A DNA stretch of 64,000 bases from Mansonella perstans (lineage: Eukaryota > Nematoda > Chromadorea > Rhabditida > Onchocercidae), in NCBI GenBank assembly GCA_037074765.1, contig JBAMDO010000013.1, positions 310,001 to 374,000 on the forward strand, written 5' to 3'. The position numbers and the translations under genes were made by a program. The notes under the pieces are model-generated. The model had not been told where the DNA came from and did not search any database. It saw only the letters and a program-made list of their open reading frames with translations. Positions within the stretch are counted from its first letter, which is position 1; every line of letters starts with the position of its first letter. Below, one piece after another: positions 55,301 to 64,000 of the stretch.

Positions 55301-58300
55301 CTCGAAATCGTACGTTATGCAGTTTCTTGAATTATTTTAGATTTGATTAAACATAAAAGAGATGTTGAGATTTTACAATACTGGTGGGACACTTTTCTTA
55401 GTTAAAGGGAAAAAATATTAGAAAAAAAAATTAATTTGTAAAGTTTTCTTCATACTGATGTTTTTTTCACCATTTCGTTTAGGTTGGCAGCTGGTCAGAA
55501 CTGGTCTCCGTTGTTCTTCCTGTTTTGGCATATCTTGGCCCGCACATTGCTTACCGGCCCAAAGCAGCTGTAAAACTGGTGCGATTGATGGTGTTATTCT
55601 TTGAAGAAAGAGAGAAAGACCCTACTTCGTTGCAAACTGCCCACACCGACAGTGGTTTGCAGAATTTTTTGATTATTTTTCTTTTTGAATTGTCTTTTAA
55701 ATTATTGATTTCATCAAGTATAAAGGCCATAAAGATCTCTGCTATGTCAGCTTATTTTACTGCTTTTTTTAATATACATTTGTTGGCAGTTTTCTAATCA
55801 ATAATCTGAAATCAGCCTTTTTTATGGCTATTTGAGCTTACAGTATGCAATGCGCTGATTGATGCAATCGATGAAACCTTAGTACCAGCGCTGTCCTTGG
55901 CAAGTGGCAATTTTGCATATTCACAAGAGCTATGGAAGTTGCTCAGCCATTTACCATACACCGTACGATATCGAACATATGCACGATGGAAAACAGTACA
56001 TACCATCCGTCATCCTCAAATTAACATTAGTCGAGGGAGCACTTTTGGCATGACGAGATATGTGCTGAAGTTTGTTTTCCTTTGTCGAAAACGTTTTTTT
56101 TTTTTTTTTTTTTTTGTTGTAATTTATTTAATTCATTTCACATTCGTTTATGAATCCTATGAAGATATTATTTTCGCTTATTTCTTTATTCTATTAATGC
56201 TTCTTCCTCAGTTTCTTCTGAATATCTGCAGGCGCTTATCGAAGGAGACAGTGCGCATGATGGGCCGTCAATTAGGAAAGCTATGTCACGTGCATCCTGC
56301 AGTTGTTTTCGATTACATTTTAGATCAGGTAATAGTGTTTGACATGCTTTTATAAACCTGTTAATCAGAATGCTCTTTCACTGCTGAAACGATAAGTTTG
56401 AATGATTTTGTGTGTAGTTTTTGCAGCACTGTCGGTAGAAATAGATTCTTTATAATTTTTCTTAAAAACGGGAAAAAATTGTAAACTTGCGTGATTTATT
56501 GCAGATTCAAACATTCGAAAATCTTATTGAGCCAGTGGTTGAGTCTATACGTTTTCTCAGTGACCTAGAATTTGATGTGCTTTCATTCTGTATCATCGAA
56601 CATTTGGCAGCTCCGGATAAGCAGCAACTTAAGGTCAGTAATCATATTTGGCTAATAAATGATCCAACTTCTCATAGTGAATATTACAGGATCATTGGTC
56701 TTCGCCGACATTAATGAAATCTCAACGTACATTGAATTGATTATTTCGACTTGTTGATTATTTCTACTTTCATATCCTATTCATATCCTAAGTTCAGAAT
56801 CTGGCTTCAGAGTTATCTTCTTGCTTATCAGCTGTAATAAACACAACAATACATGTAACTTTTCTACTACAAAGACCATTTGTGTATGCTTCTAAATTTC
56901 GTCACTGTTATGATTTCGTGGGATTCGATTTTTAGGCATCAGATGGATCTCTTTCTCCTTGGTTGCAGTCACTTGCTACTTTTGTTGGAAGTGTGTTTTT
57001 GAAGTATAATATCGAGTTGACAGGAGTTTTACAGTACGTAGCAAATCAGCTGAAAAACAACAAAAGGTATGAACATTCTTTAAATTTGAATGGCAATGTT
57101 TTATTATTAATTGATTCTGATTTTGATCATAATATATCAGACATGCTTTATTTTGAAGCTTTGATTTACTGGTCCTGAGAGAAATTATACAAAATATGTC
57201 CGGCATTGAATCTACGACAGGATTAACAGCAGATCAATTGGAAGCACTTGCTGGAGGTGATACTCTGAGACAGGAGGTAAATTTCAATATGCTTATCAGT
57301 TTAGGGCTAAAGAAGATAGTTTTTACATAATTTAATATTTAACTTGGTATATGCGAATCCATTAATCTCTTAAATTTATAGAATTAGCTAAATTTTCAGA
57401 TTTTTTTTTTTACTTTAGGCAGGCTCTTTCTCAATGGTTCGTACAAATAGACGTGCTATATTGCGCCTTCGTGATGCACTGTTCAAAGAACATCTCATCG
57501 TAGGTCTATCCATACTGACTGCTCAACAGCGTCAATGTATAGTGTATTCCGAATCACCAAATATACCTCTGAAGCTTGCCGGACAAATGCTCGATCAGGT
57601 ATTTCTAGGCTTATTTTTGATCAAATTAAATGATTTTTATCTTTTTCGTGTTTTTGATTAATTTTAAATTTCTAGTGCCAAGAAACTTTAATTCAATTCG
57701 GTTCTTTCTTGCGTACAAATGTGCGACAAGAGGAATACTGCAATCGAATGCCCTCCGTTTGGGAACTTATCGGACGCTTTCATCTTCCTGTAGATGCTGC
57801 TTTTTTCATCTCGAGACCAACCTTTATGCATCGTGTTTATGTTTGTTTCTTTGTTTTGCGTTTTTATGATAAACAATTTAACATTATCAACCTCAGTGAT
57901 TGCATAGTTTGTAAATTGGATCATAAATTTTTAAATAACGACCACGGACATATTTACTGAGTGGATGTTACCGTAGCATACGCTAGGTCTAAAATCAATC
58001 CTCTGGCTTTTCTCTGTCTTCATATTTAAATTTATACAAAATAAAAGTTGTAGAGTAATTTTGACAAGAGCCGCAAGTCACTTCGCGAGTCAGATGGAAG
58101 CAAAATGAAATTAGACTCTAGTCGCAAGTCAGCCTTATTTCGGTATGCTTTCGATGAAATGATCGGAGAATTGGAGTCAAATCTTAAACCTTTTCTCCCT
58201 GATTTCATTTGGGCAGATATTTCATCCAAGTTAGTGTTTTCACTTTTTTTCAAACAATGATAATAAAGATAATTTACGTGCATGAAGATTATGATGAATA

Positions 58301-61300
58301 ATGTTAAAATGCAATGCAATAGGCTTCATCTTATATTCTGACATATATTACGAATTTCAGGATTCTTAAATAACTCATTTTACATTGAACTTGAAGCACA
58401 ATAGAAGAGTATTAATTAAAAATTTAATCCTTGAATTTGTTTATTGATCTTTATCATAAAGGAAAGATTTGATTTTTAGGATATTCGCAATATTCTGGGT
58501 GCTGTCCATGTACGATATTTCTGTTCCAAAAGCCACCTATGAACGTGAATTGCAGCGTGTTCGTAGATCCTTGGCTATCGTTGCTGAAAATGCTGAAATT
58601 GTACGAAATTAAAATTCTAGTGAAGTGCTAGTGACCAAATAAAATCGTAGTCAGAGTGATAGTGGCCAAATCTACTACATTATTAAATGCGAACGTACAG
58701 TAAAGGATGCTATTTAGTAGCGGAGGGTTTTATTTTACGTGCAATTAGGACATGAATTTTGAAAAGCAAATTCAACCGTTTCTTCCATAATTTCATATAA
58801 GCGTTTACATTAAATCTTGTTCTTCGTTGCGTTTTCGGTATTAAGAATAAGTTGTAATTGTTGTTTTATACATTTAGAGTAAAACAAAAAGAGCAAAAGA
58901 AGAAGAGCAGCTGCGTAATGTGGAGAAGAAATTGACTGATGAGCTGAAGAAACAAAGTGATCACGTGGAACGCATCTTAAATATTTTGAAACATGACAAA
59001 GAGTTATTGTTTGCTGATTGTAGTCCAAGTAAGTTGATAAGATTTTGTTCTATTTAATTGATTATTATTCTTGCGTAAAATCCGATTTGATTAATTTACT
59101 GGGATAGAATATGGGATTAGAGCATTTTTTTTTTTAAGCTGAAAGCATCGCTTCACTTGGGCCGGTAAAAATGATGGATGGCAAGACTAGTAAATGCTAT
59201 ATTAACGTTGAAGATTGGCTTTTAGGCTGCTTTAGGAGGAAAGCCTCATCCCCTGAAGTCGAATCACTTTTGAGATATCTAACATCTTGATGATGTGAAT
59301 ATGTGAAATATGTGTATGTGTGCGAAATATTTAATATATGCCAATTTAAGTTGAAACTTCGAAACTTCAATCTTAAATTTCAGAGCTTCGCGGTACACAA
59401 ATGGCACGCTTTCTGCAACATTGCATTTTGCCACGCGCGGTCTTTACCGATATGGATGCTGCATTCTGCGCTCATTTCATCCTTTTACTTCATCAACAAC
59501 GAACTGGCTTCTTTCAGACTGTCTTTTTCTTTGATAAGGTTGCATACACAATCGTGCACTCGCTTCATTTCATTGTCCGGTATTACTTGTTGTCTATGGT
59601 TTCAAATCTTTTCTAGCTGTTCAACGACATTGGCGCTATACTGGCTGCGCTAACCGAGAATGAAGCAAATTGTTTGGGACGATTTCTAGCACTTGTACTT
59701 GAAACTGTACAATATTGGCATAGCGATAAAGCAATTTTCGATAAGGTGTGTTTACTGAATATGAAATAAAAAGATAAAGGATATAGATAAATTGTTGCAT
59801 CCTTTAAAATAAGGGTCGAATAGATCGGAAATATTTTAAAAAAAAGTTTCTTTTTTAGGAATGTTATCGTTACCCCGGCTTCATGACGAAATTACATATG
59901 AGGAATCCAGAAGCAACAAATACCGAAAGTACATGTAATGGGATGAATTATGAATCATACAGGTACTGTGCGTTGACAACTAACTAACTATTTTTCAGAA
60001 TTATGCTAAAATCGTATTTCATTGCACTTGTTAGTAAAATTTAGAATCTTTAAAAAGAGGTTTTCAGAACTCTCTGTCACAAATGGCAATACAGAATGAC
60101 TCGGTCATGTCTTGGGATTTTGGATGGTTCGAACTATGTAATGATGCGAAATTGTTTAATTGTCATGATTAAGGTGAAAAGATTCTTTTTGTCAGTCAAA
60201 CTTATGGAAGGGACTTATTTTAGTATATATTGGAGACAATAATTTCTGCATCTTTTTTTATAATTAATGACGAGTTTTTGTGTTTTCACATATAAAAGTT
60301 TTTCAGATGTTGGCGTATTTTCCGCTAATTGATAACCATATCGCAAACATTGAAAAGACCGTAAACAAAGTGCATGATATGGAGAAAGGTCGTAGAGATG
60401 ATCTTTCTCTGATGGCTGCCTCTTATGCAGGTCATTTACGAATGCGCAAAACACATACATACACCGAATCACAATTCCATAATGTAATCATTTTTCAAGT
60501 TAAGATGTTTTAGGAAATTATCAGGATTTAAAATTTAAAAAATATACTTCTTATGAGTTTAATCTGTTTTATTGGATAATTAAGTAAATTTTTTAGATTA
60601 CTATAAGCTGTATTCACTGAGGTTATAAGCTGTAACCATCAAAATTGTAATTATTTAATGGATTAGTAACTGTTTGTACACTTCATCTTCACAAATCCTG
60701 TTTTCACTTAATTGTGGTATCATATCGTTTGATAAGTTGGCACTAGGATCTAGGGTCGTCCACAACTCATTTTTATGATTTATTATTTTTTTGAATTTTC
60801 AATGATTACTTTGTTCATGTATCATCTTTGTGAACATATCAGCATTGCAGCGACTAACTGATGTGACGAAAAAGACGCGTGCAGGAGCAGCAAGAAATGC
60901 AAATGGAACTACAAATATAAAAGTTGCAATAAAAAGTTCAGCTGTAGAAATCACTGAATTAAGCAAGCAGAAAAACTCGGCGGAGGGAAATACTACCGAA
61001 CTTCGAAAGCCAACTAACGGAGCAGCCGAGCTGCGTAAACCTCCAGTTACTACAGATGAGAAACGGAAAGCTTCAGAGCCACCGCCTGTTGAACTCATAA
61101 CAAAGAAAAAACCAAGTAATTGCTAATTTAATGTAATTCTTGTACCATTTATTTCTCAGTTGTTCTTGATCATATTACGCATGAAAGCTCAAAATTCAAA
61201 CTGTTTCAGAAGTTTCCGATGGAGAGGATCGACCACAGCTTCAAGCTCAGAGAACTAACGAGGAATCGCAATTACGTCGTAATGAAATTAGAAAAGAAGG

Positions 61301-62438
61301 ACATCGGGAAAAAGAGGAATTAAAAATGGAAGAAGGTGAAGTAGGTTCACCACCACCGAATTCTCATTCTGATGTTCTTTCGTCTCACAAAAAAGTGCGT
61401 AATTTTCTAAAAAAAAAAAAAAAAAGTTAATGTAATTTTGCATTTCAGTTTTCTTTTGCTTGAAACGCTCAAGTTATATTTAGGTTTGTTTCTGTTCATC
61501 ATAATTTTATCAGAGTGGAAATGTAAGTAATAATAACTATCCAATTCTTCGTGCAAGCTTTGTTTTTCCTTTTTCAATCTTCATAACCATTATATCGTTC
61601 GGTTGAAGAATCCAGTCTTACTTGTTCTTATTTTGTGTCCTTTTGCTAGCACTAGCATTTATTAGTTTGAATCTAACATTAGTCAATTTTTTTTGTAGGC
61701 TCGAGGTAATAAAGTATTGGAAGAGGAAGCACCGAAAAGGGAAAAAGAGAGAACGAGGGCAGAAGAAAAAAGGGAACGTAAACGGGAGCCGGCTACGTTG
61801 ACTTTGGTAATCCTCATTTAACTTATTTGTTAATTGTAAATTTCGACGCCATTACTAACTCTCATGCTTTGCAGACCCGTGGAAAAGTAAAGACCCCGGA
61901 AGACCACTTAAAAACGCGAGAAAGAGCGTGGAAGCGATCTGCGGAACCGCCAGACAGGTAGTTAATTTATCGGTAGCTTCAGAATCGAAAAGTAAATTGT
62001 TAGCTATGAAAAGTAAATTCACAACTGGCGAAAATTGTTTCAGTGACGGGAATGTAAAGATAGCGCGGAATGAGGGTAGCAGTGGTTTGGACAGAAGTGC
62101 AGAATCGAAGGGTAAGATATTAACTCTATTTGTGAAGTTTTATTCAGAGATTCTTTTTTGAAGCGTACGGAAGATATCAACTACCAACTTCATATTCTTT
62201 TTATACTTTTGTCTAATTTCCAGGGACAAAATCCTCCGAAATGTCTCCGTCTACTCGTACAACGCGACACAGACGTGATCCACATCGGACGTAAGTCGTT
62301 CAGATGTTTTAGCTAGCTGTTATTTTTCATGACATGCTAACTGTTATTCATAATTTTTACTCTATGACATCACACAAACTTATTTTGATTTTTCTGCTCT
62401 GTTTTAGAACAGCGGCAAATCATGATCGTTCGAGATAG
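52325..62438 (+). CDS. thoc-2: THO complex subunit 2 (THOC2)
   Basis: Thirty-three in-frame exons give about 1453 aa: 52325-52432, 52687-52818, 53060-53157, 53388-53515, 53614-53774, 53916-54005, 54174-54416, 54620-54741, 55011-55073, 55231-55309, 55483-55654, 55844-56069, 56232-56328, 56505-56633, 56936-57066, 57159-57276, 57419-57598, 57676-57834, 58054-58229, 58480-58600, 58878-59028, 59384-59538, 59617-59745, 59859-59962, 60068-60173, 60307-60483, 60851-61115, 61210-61394, 61699-61806, 61875-61957, 62044-62111, 62224-62290, 62408-62438. THOC2 is the scaffold of THO/TREX, coupling transcription to mRNP assembly and nuclear export. Matches to the human protein include [85 protein letters not shown] and ENEA..LGRFL. 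The last 270 residues are Lys/Arg/Glu-rich and probably disordered. The start [17 protein letters not shown] is the first ATG in frame. Exon 2 ends at a GC donor. Confidence 0.96.
52819..53059 (+). promoter_or_regulatory. Probable GC-AG intron in thoc-2
   Basis: Only a GCAAGT donor at 52819 keeps exon 2 (ends LSNR) in phase with exon 3 ([15 protein letters not shown]). The nearby GT at 52822 gives a stop codon soon after joining. Confidence 0.7.
59140..59290 (+). CDS. Possible alternative terminal exon of thoc-2
   Basis: Within the intron between 59028 and 59384, a T-rich acceptor (TTTTTTTAAG) opens a frame of about 50 codons. It reads [34 protein letters not shown], then [14 protein letters not shown] and a stop. 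The phase matches the preceding exon (A|CT). Human THOC2 has no equivalent, and the exons on both sides align directly, so this would be a truncating alternative. Coding-like composition is the only other support. Confidence 0.35.
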
Positions 62439-62748
62439 TACAACAAATTGGTTCTAGTGTTTCGATAACGTTGCTTTACATCAATTTAAAATTATTGCTT
62501 AGTTATCACAATGAAGGATGAGATATTGTCCGAGAAAATTAATTTTACTGGAGAACATTGCTAAGGATTTATCAAATTCAAGTTTTGAAGTTCCATTAAC
62601 ATGAAGTAGTCACTCATCACTTATAGCAAGCTGAAATCACCTATCCGATTTTAGAACTCAAGCCTCTTTTAGTTGAATGATTGTATGCAGGACGATTTTT
62701 TTTACTGTTGATAATATTGTTTGTAATACTACTTCACTGTATGATTTA
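62439..62748. other. Convergent spacer between thoc-2 and the last gene
   Basis: About 310 bp holding both 3' UTRs. On the minus strand AATAAA overlaps the stop of the downstream gene (about 62745-62750). No other feature was seen. Confidence 0.5.
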
Positions 62749-63870
62749 TTAAACCCAAATCTCTGTATAAAGTTTCATCTACAATTTTTAAAAGGAAACC
62801 AGATCATGAATTTGTATGAAAACACTTACAAGGATAGAAATTATAGCAGTCAGGCAAAATTTATTGGATCTTTGTATGCCGTTTTTGGCTTTTTCCCACT
62901 CATCTTTGTTTCCTTTCACTTTTAATTTCCCGCACAGAATCACTTCACCAGTGCTCGTTTCCGTGACAGTAATCGTTTTATTAAGGACTGAGTCGCTGAG
63001 TATATTAAATTCGATTTCGATCCATGGCTTCAATTTGTATTTTCCGAATACATTATAAGGGAATTTCAGAGAAAAGTAAAAAGGAGCAATGAATTTGTCA
63101 CTTTTCAGATTTCTATTCTTAATCTTACGTTAGACACGTCTGCCAATCCTCTCAATTGAAAATTTTTTAAAATTTCAAGTAGAAATCCAATTACCTGAAC
63201 AGCCATTCCCGCAGCATCGGAATCGATAGTTATCAGTTTCTTCCCCTTATGTTTTTCATCCATACTCATTTTGAAACAATCTTTGATTTCGTCTTCATAA
63301 TAAGTGATATCAAAATTCTAAAAAAATATATTGTGCTAGTGAAAAGTACTTCAAATCATGAAAAATCTCCACCATCTTTCATATGTTGTAAGAATGCTTC
63401 AGTTTTACTAGAAGCTTAGTAAAAAAATTAGAAATCAGACCTTATTTTCCTGAACACCGTCTAAAATAATCAGTGCTGACGGATTAGATCCTCGAGTTTG
63501 CGTCAGCTTGATCATACCATCACCACCTCGGAAACCTCTTAGCAGTCCTTCAACAATACCTCCTGCAACTCTTAATCTTCATTCATTTGAAAAGAGTATT
63601 TTTCATTGAAAAGAGTATTTTTGTCATTATCAGTATTTTACAAACGTTTTTTTAGGAAATATGATGCATAACGTTCCATTTAAGAAAATAAAATGCAATA
63701 TTACTACTTGTTGTGTGAAATGTAAATTTAAGAGCTCCACTGCTGTGAGTTAGATGACCTTGTATCGGAAATTTGGCACACAAATTCTCATAGAAATTCA
63801 CAGGTATCTGAGATGGTTTCTTTACTGTACGTACAGCTTTTTGTCCATCAAGTGCAGTAAGTACACAGTC
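62749..63870 (-). CDS. Unrecognised protein, C-terminal 240 or so residues (5' part outside window)
   Basis: Exons from high to low: 63870-63708, 63562-63441, 63317-63195, 63123-62830 (or 63117-62830), 62778-62749. All phases agree. The visible sequence runs CVLTALDGQKAVRTVKKPSQ, HLTHSSGALKFTFHTT, GIVEGLLRGFRGGDGMIKLT, SALIILDGVQENK, then NFDITYYEDEIKDCFKM, IDSDAAGMAVQ, PWIEIEFNILSD and a final exon MKLYTEIWV. Alternating hydrophobic residues and turns suggest a beta-rich fold. There is a hydrophobic stretch CLTAIISIL near the end. I do not recognise the family. The exon 4 acceptor (TAACGTAAG or ATTAAG) is non-consensus. Confidence 0.6.
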
Positions 63871-64000
63871 CTGAAAAATTTTTAACCAAGTGCCCAAAAT
63901 TTATTAATTAGAAACTTTTTGAATTTTCAAATTCTATTTGGAAATAAGCATTTCTTGATTTTAGATCCAAATTTAAGCGATACGATTAGATTTCAAATAT

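Overview
The window is AT-rich eukaryotic DNA with many short spliced genes. Introns end in TTTTCAG or TTTTTAG, and the encoded proteins look nematode-like. The composition, roomy intergenic DNA and gene repertoire suggest a spirurid or filarial-type parasitic nematode; this is inference, because no rRNA or mitochondrial marker is present. There is no prokaryotic, viral or CRISPR signal. Gene models were built by hand from acceptor and donor sites, reading-phase continuity and remembered protein families. Most multi-exon chains below keep frame through every junction.

Layout. 53-2272 (+): 3' part of an acyl-CoA-binding-domain gene. 2273-7565: gene-poor. 7566-16155 (-): matrix metalloproteinase with a predicted N-terminal membrane anchor, a furin-type site and no visible cysteine switch. 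16156-23451: gene-poor, with microsatellites, a TTAAG/CTTAA array, a CAG/CTG tract and a few orphan exon candidates. 23452-26210 (-): dynactin subunit 2 (dynamitin). 28751-34859 (+): polypeptide N-acetylgalactosaminyltransferase, with two interchangeable lectin exons. 36621-39363 (+): mitochondrial S-adenosylmethionine carrier. 39735-42234 (-): PI-PLC X-domain protein with substituted active-site positions. 42988-45575: GT-rich tract and a large 30-bp minisatellite. 45758-47349 (-): small secreted cysteine-rich protein. 47350-52324: gene-poor, with duplications and a MITE-like element. 52325-62438 (+): THO complex subunit 2, 33 exons. 62749-63870 (-): 3' part of an unrecognised gene convergent with thoc-2.

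The genes do not form a pathway. They are single transcription units for lipid binding or signalling (ACBP, PLCXD), extracellular proteolysis (MMP), secretory O-glycosylation (GALNT), dynein transport (dynamitin), mitochondrial one-carbon supply (SAM carrier) and mRNP export (THOC2). I found no convincing new multi-gene system. The most interesting items are the interchangeable GALNT lectin exons, the anchored MMP, the altered PLCXD active site, a GC-AG intron and a possible alternative terminal exon in thoc-2, and the minisatellite with an exact 1440-bp super-period.
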